DNA of 22,617 bases from CAYGBW01 sp964348185. GTDB taxonomy: Bacteria; Desulfobacterota; BSN033; WVXP01. The translations under genes were made by a program, and so were the position numbers. A model generated the notes under the pieces. That model worked only from the letters and a program-made list of their open reading frames with translations. It had not been told where the DNA came from and made no database searches. Positions 1-8,503 of this stretch are shown here, piece by piece; within the stretch, counting starts at the first letter, position 1; every line of letters starts with the position of its first letter. The DNA lies in assembly GCA_964348185.1 (NCBI GenBank), contig CAYGBW010000055.1, positions 1 through 22,617 on the forward strand, read 5' to 3'.

Positions 1-155
1 GCCACGGCGGACTCAGGTGAGTAGGTTGGTGCATACAGGGGTCGGCCCATCCAAAATGTTCCCCTGACCACGCCTTGACCAGGATGGTGTGTACCTCTTA
101 GCTTTCTGTCGGGCAATCAAATCTTGAAAGGCTTTGGCTCTTTGCTTTTTTATTC

Positions 156-183
156 TGACTCCTGACTCCTGGCTTCTGTCTCC
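156..183. repeat. Short tandem heptamer repeat
   Basis: Four consecutive 7-base units related to TGACTCC (TGACTCC, TGACTCC, TGGCTTC, TGTCTCC). It lies in the 231-base leader before the PAS gene. The first 231 bases hold no gene I can support. The word CCTGACTTCTGGCTTC at the left end of the elements at 12567 and 16876 is very similar, so this may be a scrap of the same type of intergenic repeat. Confidence 0.6.
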
Positions 184-231
184 CCGTTTGACTCTTCCGG
201 AATTTCCCCTTAATATTTGAGATAGGAGGGT

Positions 232-1299
232 ATGGGGGAAATCGTGACCGAAACCATGGAGATCATTGTCCGACATCTGCTGGATAGTCTGGGAGAAGGG
301 ATTATCTTCTTCGATTCTGACAACAGGGTACGATGGACAAACGAGACATTTGAAAGGATGCGGGGGAAATCAGAGTCAGGTTCCCTCCTCGGGAAATCAA
401 TCTTCGATTGCCACCCCACGAAAGACCACGGGAGGGTTTCTCAGATTCTCAACGATCTCAAAACGGGGCGGGAGACGATCCGATACCACCGTGTGAAGCG
501 TTCGGGTATTGTCGCCTCCGAGAGGGAGCCTCGCTATGATATGTTTTACACGGGTGTGAGAAATGGCCAGGGCGACTATCTGGGCACTGCGATGATCCTC
601 CGGGACATCTGGGAGATCAGGAACCTTCAGGATCAGGTTCAACGGTCTGAAGAGAAGTATAAGGACCTTGTGGAAAATGTCGATTCAGGAATCTTTTCTC
701 TGAACGGGAAGGGGAGAATTACATACGTGAACAACGGTCTACTGAGAATGCTCGGCTACCCCTTGAACGAGATGAACAATCGGATGTGGACCGAACTCGT
801 CAAACCCGAAGCAAGAGCTGAGGCGGAGCGAACGTTCAATTCAGTTTTATCGCAACGGAAAGGGCCGATCCTGGAGACCCAACTGGTACACCGGGATGGG
901 AGACCCATTTACGCCCTTGTGAACCTATCTGCCCTTGAGGTCGATATGGAAGGCCAGTCCGTGGTCCGGGGAATCGTGACCGACGTTACCGCCCAGAAGG
1001 AATTGGAAAGGGAGACCTTGGAGAGGGAAAGGTTCGGCGGCGTGATTGAGATGGCCGGCACAGCCTGTCATCACCTCAATCAACCCTTGGCCAATATCCT
1101 CATAAGGGCGCAAATGCTCCTGAGGGAGAGAGACAAGGAGGACCCCAGTCATCGTATCGCTCAGATCATCGAAAAAGAGGCCATTCGGATGAAAAACATC
1201 ACCCGAAAAATCCAGAACATCACCAGCTACGCCACGGAGCCCTATGTAGAGGGGCGGTCCAGGATCATCGATCTGGAAAGGGCCTCAGCGAAGAAGTAA
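232..1299 (+). CDS. PAS-domain sensor protein with histidine phospho-acceptor box but no ATPase domain
   Basis: A 355-residue cytoplasmic protein with no membrane segment. PAS domain 1 covers about residues 10-130 and contains IFDCHP followed by a helix, a pattern seen in some PAS domains. PAS domain 2 covers about 140-260 (DLVENVDSGIFSLNGKG onward). A HisKA-like helical hairpin follows at about 270-335, with the H-box motif ACHHLNQPLANI. The protein ends about 20 residues later (IIDLERAS), and no HATPase_c N, G1 or G2 box is present, so it cannot autophosphorylate alone. From memory, short PAS proteins ending in a similar way are recurrent in Desulfobacterota, so this is probably a natural architecture rather than a truncation. 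It may serve as a phosphotransfer partner or dimerising sensor for another kinase. AGGAGG at 224-229 lies only 2 bases before the ATG; in-frame GTG 244 and ATG 256 are alternative starts. Confidence 0.88.
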   Translation: MGEIVTETMEIIVRHLLDSLGEGIIFFDSDNRVRWTNETFERMRGKSESGSLLGKSIFDCHPTKDHGRVSQILNDLKTGRETIRYHRVKRSGIVASEREPRYDMFYTGVRNGQGDYLGTAMILRDIWEIRNLQDQVQRSEEKYKDLVENVDSGIFSLNGKGRITYVNNGLLRMLGYPLNEMNNRMWTELVKPEARAEAERTFNSVLSQRKGPILETQLVHRDGRPIYALVNLSALEVDMEGQSVVRGIVTDVTAQKELERETLERERFGGVIEMAGTACHHLNQPLANILIRAQMLLRERDKEDPSHRIAQIIEKEAIRMKNITRKIQNITSYATEPYVEGRSRIIDLERASAKK

Positions 1300-1630
1300 G
1301 GTCCGGATCCCTCAGAGTGCGGCCGACCGACCCCGTCCCTGCCGGTTTGTCTCCTCGATACCCCTTATTCCGTTGTTCCCGAACACTCCTTTCCCCTTTC
1401 CCACACTTAGCTTCTCATGGAGCAACCCAACGCAATTCGGATTCATCCGAACATACGTCCTTCCCCTCAACAGGAGGGAATTTGAAGGGTTCTGGATGGA
1501 CCCCAATGGACTCAATCAACCCAATTGACCCAATTAACCAAACGAATTATTCCTTTTGAGAGCTTGATTTGGCGGGAGTTGGACGTTAAATTGTAAAGAC
1601 CTATCCCAAAATGCCGGTTCGAGAGATTCA
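1300..1630. other. Gene-free spacer with palindrome and 9-base tandem repeat
   Basis: This 331-base stretch has no convincing gene. It contains a perfect 7-bp palindrome with a 2-base centre at 1436-1451 (TTCGGAT-TC-ATCCGAA) and the period-9 repeat at 1502-1546. I saw no clear terminator for the upstream gene and no strong promoter for the downstream pair. Confidence 0.6.
1502..1546. repeat. Period-9 tandem repeat, consensus CCCAATTRA
   Basis: Five abutting 9-base units: CCCAATGGA, CTCAATCAA, CCCAATTGA, CCCAATTAA, CCAAACGAA. The two best units differ at one base. Because the period is a multiple of three, it creates an apparent Asn-Pro-Ile-rich open frame that is probably not a gene. Confidence 0.65.
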
Positions 1631-1858
1631 ATGGATTTTGAGAAAGAGGTTGAGGAGATCAAATATACGCTCAAAATCCTTGACAACAAGGTTGGGGAGA
1701 TAACCCGGTCCATCCGCGCCTATGTCGATTACCAGACGGAGAGTCGGGTGGAGGAGGGGCTCGAAGAACTTCAGCAACGGATTGAGCGGAGGCTTTCAAG
1801 CCTGGAAAGCCGAATTAAGACTCTGGAGAGAAACGGACAGGGAGAGAGCACACCATGA
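1631..1858 (+). CDS. Small coiled-coil protein
   Basis: A 75-residue, charged, all-helical protein. Hydrophobic positions recur every 3-4 residues from about residue 2 to 68 (for example EVEEIKYTLKILDNKVGEI and LEELQQRIERRLSSLESRI), as in a dimeric coiled coil. It has no signal peptide or membrane segment. Its TGA overlaps the start of the next gene (ATGA at 1855-1858), indicating translational coupling to the exported protein that follows. GAGAGA before the ATG is a weak ribosome-binding site. I recognise no family; a scaffold or partner role for the downstream product is only a guess. Confidence 0.7.
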   Translation: MDFEKEVEEIKYTLKILDNKVGEITRSIRAYVDYQTESRVEEGLEELQQRIERRLSSLESRIKTLERNGQGESTP

Positions 1859-3177
1859 AGAGATTCTTCTTGATATCTGCCATCTCGATCGGACTGTTTT
1901 TTGTCGCCATCCCCCCCTCACAGGGAGCGGTCTGGCATGCCCTTCACCCGTGGACCATGGAAGAAGAGTTGCGGTTTGGGGCCTGGGTTTCTGAATATGT
2001 GGATGAAAACTTCTTCATCAATCACCGAATTCCAATCGATTGTGCCGACGTTTCTTACGGGCTTCGCTGGATCTATTCTCGTATCCGAAGGCTGCCTGTC
2101 GCCGCCTCGGGCAAGTATGGGGAGTTTCTTGGCCACTGGTCCAAGAATTGGGATCACCTTCCCTCCCATTCAAGATGGGACAAAGACCCCCGTTTTCGGG
2201 CGGCCCTTTATCACATCCTGGCAATCACCACAACAGAATCAATCCCCAACGACACCTATCCCATCGAGGTAAATCCACGAACTGTGACCCCTGGCACGGT
2301 CTTCCTCACCACAGAGGCTCACACCGGCGTTATCGCCCGGGTCGTCCTCGACGGAAGCACGATCCATCCTCTCCAGACCTGGGAAGCCTCCCTGCCCGTG
2401 AAGCGGCAGAAACTGAAGATGAGAGATTTTCTGATGCACAGCCCCAATGCGGCGAATCAGTCGGGCCTTCTCAAATTTCGATGGGTGGAGCAGATGAATG
2501 GAGTATGGCGATACATGGAGCGGCAGGATCAGGCTATCTATTCTGAGGAGCAGTATGGTCCAGCCTTCTTCCGGGAAACCACGGTCTATCCCGACGCCGT
2601 GGCTAGGCGCATAGATCCCCGTCAACACGATCCCCGGAGAAAGGCCGAGCGGGTCATTGACCTGATCGTGAAGATGTTGGACGAACGGGTTCTGATCGTG
2701 CTGAGTGGTTATGGCTACTGCTCTGAGAAACCATGCCCAGAAGTGTCTGACATGTGGGAGGTCTACAGCACCCCTCTTCGGGATCGAAAGATTCGACTCC
2801 TATTTTGGTATCTCGATACCATTGTGAAGGAGAACGATCTGGATCCAGAGCCGTTTCTCGCCAGGATGGAAGCGACCCGATTCGACATCGGGAACAAAAA
2901 GACAATTGACCTGCTCCACATCTATCGAAACAGAGAATGGCTCTCCTATGATCCCGATGATTCCATCGAGATGCGGTGGGGCCTTGAGAAATGCGAAATG
3001 ATTCAGTCGAGGCTAAAGGCACTCCAAGAGGCCATCCAGTTTGTCCAGGAGACCTATGAGGAAGAGGATCCCCCTTACGCCGAACGGGTCATCAGGGGGT
3101 ATCAGAGAGAAATGGAAAGGCTGAGAGGGGAGCAGCAGGCCTCGCAATGCGAGCAGCGTCTCGTGGGTCTCGAGTGA
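1855..3177 (+). CDS. Exported protein of unknown function, possible papain/NlpC-like cysteine hydrolase fold
   Basis: A 440-residue protein with a clear signal peptide (KRFF, hydrophobic core to about residue 20, PSQGA then mature AVWHALHPW), so probably periplasmic. The pattern IDCADVSYGLRWIY (Cys63 at the start of a helix) followed by TPGTVFLTTEAHTGVI (His156 at the start of a strand) is the Cys/His arrangement of NlpC/P60-type papain-fold enzymes, which is my basis for the suggestion. The Pro-Gly-Thr-Val phrase before the His strand also fits. The C-terminal half (about 260-440) is helical and charged, with two Cys around residues 284-289 (YCSEKPC). I cannot name the family or a substrate. 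It is coupled to the upstream coiled-coil gene and converges on porB with a 44-base gap. Confidence 0.75.
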   Translation: MKRFFLISAISIGLFFVAIPPSQGAVWHALHPWTMEEELRFGAWVSEYVDENFFINHRIPIDCADVSYGLRWIYSRIRRLPVAASGKYGEFLGHWSKNWDHLPSHSRWDKDPRFRAALYHILAITTTESIPNDTYPIEVNPRTVTPGTVFLTTEAHTGVIARVVLDGSTIHPLQTWEASLPVKRQKLKMRDFLMHSPNAANQSGLLKFRWVEQMNGVWRYMERQDQAIYSEEQYGPAFFRETTVYPDAVARRIDPRQHDPRRKAERVIDLIVKMLDERVLIVLSGYGYCSEKPCPEVSDMWEVYSTPLRDRKIRLLFWYLDTIVKENDLDPEPFLARMEATRFDIGNKKTIDLLHIYRNREWLSYDPDDSIEMRWGLEKCEMIQSRLKALQEAIQFVQETYEEEDPPYAERVIRGYQREMERLRGEQQASQCEQRLVGLE

Positions 3178-3221
3178 GGGGACAGGCTTCCTTTTGAGCC
3201 CCCACGGCTTTCGTCCAAACT

Positions 3222-4130
3222 CTATCGTGGATCTGCATGGAAGAAGGCTGAGCTGAATTCGGTTCGTTTGAAAAGCCGCCGCCATTCCCGATCGACGTTC
3301 CTCTGGATCTTCTCGATTTCTTCATCAGAGAGATGGCTGAATCGGCCCTGGGCTTTCAGGTACTCCCTTACGGGGATCGCGTCGGGGTTGACGTTCAGGG
3401 TGTATTGCTCCCCGTGTTCGATCTCCAGAAGGGGAAAAACCCGGGCTCTCACTGCCAGTCGTGACAGATGGACCACCTTTTCCGGTGGAACTCGCCAACC
3501 CGGAGGACAGGGAGACAGAAGATGGATGAATTTGGTCCCGGAGATCCCCTTGGCTTTGGTTATCTTACGGATCATGTCCTCCGGGTAGGCGATCGTGACG
3601 CTGGCCACATAAGGGACCCGGTGGTCTGCCATGATCTCGAGCATATTCTTTTTGGGCCGTTCTTTGGGATTCTTGGCCGGTGTCGTGGTGGTCCACGCAC
3701 CGTAGGGTGTCGCTGAACTTCGCTGAATCCCGGTGTTCATATAGGCCTCATTGTCGTTGCAGATGTAGATGAAGTTGTCATCCCGCTCGGCAGCGCCGGA
3801 GAGGGATTGAATGCCGATGTCAAACGTTCCCCCATCGCCAGCCCAGGTGACGACGGTGGTCTCTTTGTCTCCGAGAACCTCAAGGGCCGCAGCAATTCCG
3901 GCCGCCGCCGCCCCCCCGGTCTCAAAGGCCGTGTTGTAAACGGGAACATCAAAAGCCGAATGGGGAAAGGCTCCTGGAATGATCGACCAGCAGCAGGCGG
4001 GAATCACAAGAATCGTCTTCTCACCCAAAGCCTTCAGGGCCAGGCGCATGCCCACGGCGGCTCCGCATCCCGGGCAGGCGAGATGTCCTGCGCCCAGAAG
4101 CTCTCCCTCGGGAATCCTGTAGTTTCTCAT
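3222..4130 (-). CDS. porB: 2-oxoacid:ferredoxin oxidoreductase, beta subunit (PorB-like)
   Basis: A 302-residue thiamine-diphosphate subunit of a POR/VOR-type enzyme, which converts a 2-oxoacid and CoA to acyl-CoA and CO2 with reduction of ferredoxin. The N-terminal HLACPGCGAA (Cys19, Cys22) is the typical cluster-ligand motif of beta subunits. WAGDGGTFDIG at 96-106 followed by NDNEAYMNTG at 125-134 is the GDG...N thiamine-diphosphate/Mg binding signature. Length is usual for separate beta subunits. The AAGGAG ribosome-binding site lies 6 bases before ATG 4130. It is the last gene of the por operon, 59 bases after porA. Pyruvate is the most likely substrate given the subunit set, but isovalerate or another 2-oxoacid cannot be excluded by eye. 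Confidence 0.93.
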   Translation of the reverse strand: MRNYRIPEGELLGAGHLACPGCGAAVGMRLALKALGEKTILVIPACCWSIIPGAFPHSAFDVPVYNTAFETGGAAAAGIAAALEVLGDKETTVVTWAGDGGTFDIGIQSLSGAAERDDNFIYICNDNEAYMNTGIQRSSATPYGAWTTTTPAKNPKERPKKNMLEIMADHRVPYVASVTIAYPEDMIRKITKAKGISGTKFIHLLSPCPPGWRVPPEKVVHLSRLAVRARVFPLLEIEHGEQYTLNVNPDAIPVREYLKAQGRFSHLSDEEIEKIQRNVDREWRRLFKRTEFSSAFFHADPR

Positions 4131-4189
4131 GGCTTCTCCTTGGTTGGGGTCTTCCCGTTGTCCCCTCGGTCAATTTGAAGGGTTACAGG

Positions 4190-5344
4190 CTACTGCTTCA
4201 ACCCCACCCAGATGATGTCCTCCTCCGGGTGGTCGTTTTCCAGGGTGTAGGAGATCATTTCCCGAATCAGCCCTGGGGTGACGTCCCTTCCCCCGAGTCC
4301 CGTGACAAAGCCGAAAACCCTGGGCCTCTCCTCCTCGTTGCAGAAGGTTGAGCGAATCTCTTGAGCAAAAAAGCCGCTCTGGCCGAAAGAGAGTCCGCGG
4401 TCAAGGACGGCGACTTTTCGCGTACCCCCCAGAACCTCCCGTATCTCCTCGGCGGGAAAAGGCCTGAACATCTTAATCTTCAGCAGGCCGACCCGGATTC
4501 CTTCTCTGTTCAGCTCATCTGCAACAAATCGAGACGTGCTGGTCACAGCCCCAGAGGTCACCAGAACCGTGTCGGCTCCATCCCAGTTATACTTCTCCAT
4601 GACCCCATAACCCCGGCCCAACAGCCGCTCATATTCCTCATCCACCTCTCTGGCCACCTGTTTGGTCTGATCCATGGCTTTTTGGATCTCGTAGCGAAAC
4701 TCCATATAGTAGTCCGGGCTTACGATAGGGTTGAAGGACTGATGGCGGCGGGCGGTCAGGGTGAACTCGCTCTGGAAAGGAGGCAAAAATGCATCGATCC
4801 GGTCTCCGTCCGGGATGTCCGTGGGCTCGGCTGTGTGGGACAGCACAAAGGCATCGAGAACGACCATGACGGGGAGTTTCACCTTCTCCGCAATCCGGTA
4901 GGCCTGGGGAATCGTATCGACGACCTCCTGATTGTCCTCGCAGTAAAGCTGTATCCATCCCGTGTCCCTCTGGGAGAGACTGTCGCTCTGATCGTTCCAG
5001 ATGTTCCACGGGGAGCCTAGGGCTCGATTGACATTGACCATGACCACCGGCAGCCTGGCACCGGCTGCCCAGTGGAGCATCTCGTGCATCAGGGCCAACC
5101 CATGGGAAGACGTGGCGGTGAAGGATCGAGCCCCAGCCGTACAGGAGGCGAGGATACTGGCCATTGCCGAATGTTCCGACTCGACTTTGAGGAATTTTGC
5201 CTTCAGCATCCCATTGGCGCACATCTCGGAGAGTTCTTCTACGATCGTCGTCTGGGGAGTGATCGGATAGGCTGAGATGACCTGAACCCGTGAAAGCTTC
5301 ACCCCGTGCGCCACGGCCTCATTGCCCGTGATGACTTTCTTCAT
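4190..5344 (-). CDS. porA: 2-oxoacid:ferredoxin oxidoreductase, alpha subunit (PorA-like)
   Basis: A 384-residue alpha subunit counted from the ATG at 5344. The opening KKVITGNEAVAHGVKLSR followed by VISAYPITPQTTIVEEL is the family's N-terminal pyrimidine-binding domain signature. The C-terminal third (from about VLVTSGAVTSTSRF) is the transketolase-C-like domain II. I chose 5344 rather than the longer reading to 5413 because the ATG overlaps the upstream TGA as ATGA and has GGAGGAGAG just before it; the extra 23 residues of the longer frame lie inside the upstream ferredoxin domain. It pairs with porB and porG to form the enzyme core. Confidence 0.93.
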   Translation of the reverse strand: MKKVITGNEAVAHGVKLSRVQVISAYPITPQTTIVEELSEMCANGMLKAKFLKVESEHSAMASILASCTAGARSFTATSSHGLALMHEMLHWAAGARLPVVMVNVNRALGSPWNIWNDQSDSLSQRDTGWIQLYCEDNQEVVDTIPQAYRIAEKVKLPVMVVLDAFVLSHTAEPTDIPDGDRIDAFLPPFQSEFTLTARRHQSFNPIVSPDYYMEFRYEIQKAMDQTKQVAREVDEEYERLLGRGYGVMEKYNWDGADTVLVTSGAVTSTSRFVADELNREGIRVGLLKIKMFRPFPAEEIREVLGGTRKVAVLDRGLSFGQSGFFAQEIRSTFCNEEERPRVFGFVTGLGGRDVTPGLIREMISYTLENDHPEEDIIWVGLKQ

Positions 5345-7074
5345 CTTCTCTCCTCCTCCATGGAGATGGCATACCTGGGACATTCGGTGAAGCAGATTCC
5401 ACATCCCTTGCATTGGTCGTAGTGGATTGCGTGCTGAAGCTTTCTCGTATTCTTCAAAATAGAAACATCAGGACAGAAGACATAACAGTTTTCGCATTCG
5501 TTACAGGTCCCACACTTAAAGCATCGGCCCGCCTCATATCGGGCCTGTTGCCGGATCAGTCCCCTGTTGACCTCTCTGAAATCCCGGATTCTCGCGGAAG
5601 CAGAGACCCCCCTCCTCTCCGTCCGCTTCATCGATTCAAAATACGTGGCGTTCAGCTCGTCAAAGGAGACGACATGGCGGTTCAGTGCCCTGTATTCCCC
5701 GTCCAGGTACTTCCGCATGGAGACACCGCCGGTCTCACCGATCTGTGTCATTTCCAGGATCTCCGAGAGATTCTCCCTTCTGAGAAAACGATCTATGGAA
5801 ATGGCCCCTTTCTTTCCCGATCCGATGGCGTGGGCCACCGTTCGAAGAGGAGAAACCAGATCCCCCCCGAGAAAAATCCCCTTCGATTCCCACCTCGACG
5901 TATCCTCAAGGGTGAGAGGCGCCCCATGTTCTATCAGACCCATGTCAGCAGTCTCCCCGATTGCCACCAGAATCCCATCCACATCCCGGGTGAAGTTGGA
6001 CCCCTCAATGGGGATGGGCTGTCTTCGACCGCTTGCGTCCTCATCGCCCAGCTTCATCCTGACACACTCGAGCCCGGCTACCCTACCTCTCTCTCTAATG
6101 ATCCGAACAGGCTGGGTGAGAAACTCAATCTCGATGCCCTCTTCCACGGCTTCCTCAATTTCGCTCTCAAAGGCAGGCATTTCATCCTGGCTCCTCCGAT
6201 AGAGGATAAGGGGCCGTGATCCCACGCGGCGTGCAGAACGGGCCGCATCGAGGGCCGTGTTTCCGCCCCCGATCACGGCGACCCTTTTGCCGAGGCTCGC
6301 CTTCCCGTTCATCCTGATCTCCCGGAGAAAGGTGAGCCCAGGGATCACCCCGGCCCCGTCTTCTCCCGGAATTCTCAGTTGCTGACTGGTGTGGGCCCCT
6401 GTGGCCAAGAAGATGGCCTGGTAGGCTCCCCGAACTCTGTCAAAAAAATGCCTATCGACTCGCACATCTGTCCGGATCTTGACACCCATCGCCTCAATGT
6501 CCGAGATCTCCCGGTCGAGTACGGCGAGGGGAAGACGGTACTCAGGGATGCCGACCCGCAGAATCCCTCCCGGAATGGGAAGGGTTTCAAAGACTTCGGG
6601 TTCGTACCCGAGTCGGGCCAGATGATAGGCACAGCTCAGCCCTGCCGGGCCCGAGCCAATGACGGCGACCTTTTCGGATCGCTTTTCCAAACGGTCCAGG
6701 TGGCGTGAGGCCACCCGCGTGGCTGCATCAGCCACAAACCGCTCCAGACGGTTAATGGAGACGGGTTGGTCATACTCGCCTCGATTGCAGCAGGTTTCAC
6801 AGGGATGGGGACAGACTCTCCCGCACACGCCGGGAAAGGGATTTTCCTCCTTGACTTTTAGCCAGGCCTCCTTGACCTTTCCCTCTTCCACCCGCATCAA
6901 GAACCCGACAATATCAATCCCGGCGGGGCATGCCTGATTACAGGGAGCGGTCTTGTCTTCATACTTGGGTCGCATGTGCCGCCAACTGCCGGTTTTGCTC
7001 CATTTCATGTCTCCGAAGGAAACCGGGGCATAGGGCAGGTGCGGCCCCTCTGGGTAATTGAGAACCTTTGGCAT
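5341..7074 (-). CDS. FAD-dependent NAD(P)H oxidoreductase (GltD-like) fused to PorD-like 2[4Fe-4S] ferredoxin
   Basis: A 577-residue electron-transfer subunit with three parts. Residues about 40-105 are an N-terminal 4Fe-4S domain of the GltD/dihydropyrimidine dehydrogenase type (CNQACPAGIDI, then CGRVCPHPCETCC). Residues about 134-460 are a two-dinucleotide flavoprotein with GSGPAGLSCA (140-149) for FAD and GGGNTALDAARSARR for NAD(P). Residues 518-577 are a ferredoxin tail with CFKCGTCNECENC...CP and CKGCGICFTECP, the role played by the delta subunit in four-subunit PORs. It sits between porG (9-base gap, ribosome-binding site GAGGAG overlapping the porG stop region) and porA (ATGA overlap). 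It probably links POR-generated reduced ferredoxin to the NAD(P) pool; direction and partner are inference. Confidence 0.9.
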   Translation of the reverse strand: MPKVLNYPEGPHLPYAPVSFGDMKWSKTGSWRHMRPKYEDKTAPCNQACPAGIDIVGFLMRVEEGKVKEAWLKVKEENPFPGVCGRVCPHPCETCCNRGEYDQPVSINRLERFVADAATRVASRHLDRLEKRSEKVAVIGSGPAGLSCAYHLARLGYEPEVFETLPIPGGILRVGIPEYRLPLAVLDREISDIEAMGVKIRTDVRVDRHFFDRVRGAYQAIFLATGAHTSQQLRIPGEDGAGVIPGLTFLREIRMNGKASLGKRVAVIGGGNTALDAARSARRVGSRPLILYRRSQDEMPAFESEIEEAVEEGIEIEFLTQPVRIIRERGRVAGLECVRMKLGDEDASGRRQPIPIEGSNFTRDVDGILVAIGETADMGLIEHGAPLTLEDTSRWESKGIFLGGDLVSPLRTVAHAIGSGKKGAISIDRFLRRENLSEILEMTQIGETGGVSMRKYLDGEYRALNRHVVSFDELNATYFESMKRTERRGVSASARIRDFREVNRGLIRQQARYEAGRCFKCGTCNECENCYVFCPDVSILKNTRKLQHAIHYDQCKGCGICFTECPRYAISMEEERR

Positions 7075-7083
7075 GAGATCTCC

Positions 7084-7701
7084 TCACGGATGGGGCAGCC
7101 TGGACTGTTGGGTGTTGCCTGGCCAAGCGTCCTCCAGGGATCTGTATCGGCCTGGAAGAATGGCCTTCTCATAGGCCTCCAGGGCGGCCCGGGTATTGGC
7201 CTCCTTCTTGGTGGGAACGGCCTCCTCTATGGATTCGACGACTGCATCAATGCCCACGAGGCCCGTGATCCTGGAGAACCCGCCGAGAATAGCCGTGTTC
7301 ACAATGGGCTGCGTCCTTGATCCCAGATGGTTCTCCGCGGCGATTCTTGTCGCATCGACCGTTGCAACCCGAAAAGAGGCAAAATCCTTGAATTCTTCCG
7401 GATGGTGATCAGAGTTGAGAACAACCCATCCGTTCTCCTTCAGCCCGCTTGTGACATCGACGACTTCGATTAGGGTTTGATCGAGGACCACGATGTGATC
7501 GGGTTGGTAAACATTGGTTCGCAGTTTGATAGGGTGGTCGTCAATTCTCAGGAATGCCATCACAGGGGCACCCCGCCGCTCCACACCAAAGGCTGGGAAA
7601 GACTGCACGGATTTTCCCTCTTTGAAAAGGGCCGACGCGAGGAGCTTTGACGCTACCACAGCCCCCTGTCCTCCCCGGCCATGAAATCGAATCTCGATCA
7701 T
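7084..7701 (-). CDS. porG: 2-oxoacid:ferredoxin oxidoreductase, gamma subunit (PorG-like)
   Basis: A 205-residue gamma subunit. [19 protein letters not shown] is the hallmark N-terminus of this family, followed by [21 protein letters not shown] set the start at 7701 because the family begins exactly there and GGAGAGAGA directly precedes it; the open frame runs on to 7743 without family similarity. It is the first enzymatic gene of the cluster, 110 bases downstream of the XRE-cupin regulator on the same strand. Confidence 0.92.
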
Positions 7702-7734
7702 TCTCTCTCCTTTTCCGATTTTGAGACCCTGGTC

Positions 7735-7805
7735 CCCTCTCATGGAGCAGAGGGATCCTCAGAAAATGGTTTCCCTGCAGAGTCCCCTGACCGGGCCGGC
7801 CAGGG
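7735..7805 (-). other. Two small inverted repeats between regulator and porG
   Basis: The 110-base gap holds a 6-bp stem with 8-base loop (7735-7740 with 7749-7754, CCCTCT/AGAGGG) and a GC-rich near-palindrome at 7785-7805 (CCCTGaCCGG and CCGGcCAGGG around one base). The second begins only 6 bases beyond the regulator's stop. Neither is followed by a T run on the minus strand, so they are not classical terminators; they could be processing sites or a partial attenuator. Confidence 0.35.
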
Positions 7806-7811
7806 CGCATC

Positions 7812-8498
7812 TCAGGACATTGAAAAGATGACGGCAATCGCTTTGGCGTTCCTCCTCCCCAGGGCCCTGTAACCGTGGGGAACGTCCGATTCAAAATAGA
7901 GGCTGTCTCCCGCTTTGAGTCGATACACCTCGTCTTTTGTCTGGAACTCCAAATTCCCCTCGAGGACGAAGATAAACTCTTCCCCCTCGTGGCTGTAGAA
8001 CGACACCTCTTCTCTGCCCTTTCTCTCAAACTCAACCAGAAAAGGCTCCATGCTTTTCCGGCTTTTTTTGTAGGCCAGGGATTCGTAGAAATACCCCCCA
8101 TCCGGACGTCCCAATTGCCTCGTATCGAGACGCTCCCTCTCGAATCCCCGCACAACAGCCACCTTCCTTTCATTGTTCGGTTCTTGGAAAAAGAAGGCGA
8201 TGTCTTTCTCCAAGGCTCTCGATATTTTGAGGAGAGTGGAAATTGGGGGGACGACAATCTCGTTCTCGATTTGTGAGAGGAGGGGTTTTGACAGGCCGGT
8301 GGCTCTGGAGAGATTTTGGAGGGTAAGGGCCTTTCCCTTTCGGAGCTCACGAATCTTGCGCCCGATATTCAAGGCCTTGACGCCGTCAGGAGCTTCAGAA
8401 CGGGTACCCTGACCCCTAAGGTTGATCTCCCCCGGGGCGCTGCCATGAAAATGATCGGGGTTTACCCCATTGAAGCAATCACCGGGCGATGATTTCAT
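7812..8498 (-). CDS. XRE-family transcriptional regulator with C-terminal cupin domain
   Basis: A 228-residue DNA-binding regulator. Residues about 43-97 form an XRE helix-turn-helix (IGRKIRELRKGKALTLQNLS, then RATGLSKPLLSQIENE and ISTLLKISRAL). Residues about 150-225 form a cupin (FYSHEGEEFIFVLEGNLEF, LKAGDSLYFESDVPHGYRA), which in this family senses a small ligand. The open frame extends to an ATG at 8540, but a near-perfect promoter lies across 8518-8545, so that ATG is upstream of the transcription start. ATG 8498, with GGTGAA before it, is the first workable start. Its position upstream of porG on the same strand suggests it controls, and may be co-transcribed with, the POR operon. A palindrome over its own -10 box suggests autoregulation. 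Confidence 0.9.
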   Translation of the reverse strand: MKSSPGDCFNGVNPDHFHGSAPGEINLRGQGTRSEAPDGVKALNIGRKIRELRKGKALTLQNLSRATGLSKPLLSQIENEIVVPPISTLLKISRALEKDIAFFFQEPNNERKVAVVRGFERERLDTRQLGRPDGGYFYESLAYKKSRKSMEPFLVEFERKGREEVSFYSHEGEEFIFVLEGNLEFQTKDEVYRLKAGDSLYFESDVPHGYRALGRRNAKAIAVIFSMS

Positions 8499-8503
8499 TT
8501 CAC

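Noticed and set aside
1..24. Tail of an upstream plus-strand gene ending at TAG 22-24
   Set aside because: Only seven codons are visible, which is too short to support a coding call.
4361..5020. 219-codon plus-strand frame
   Set aside because: It lies opposite porA, which has full family motifs; it is a GC-driven shadow.
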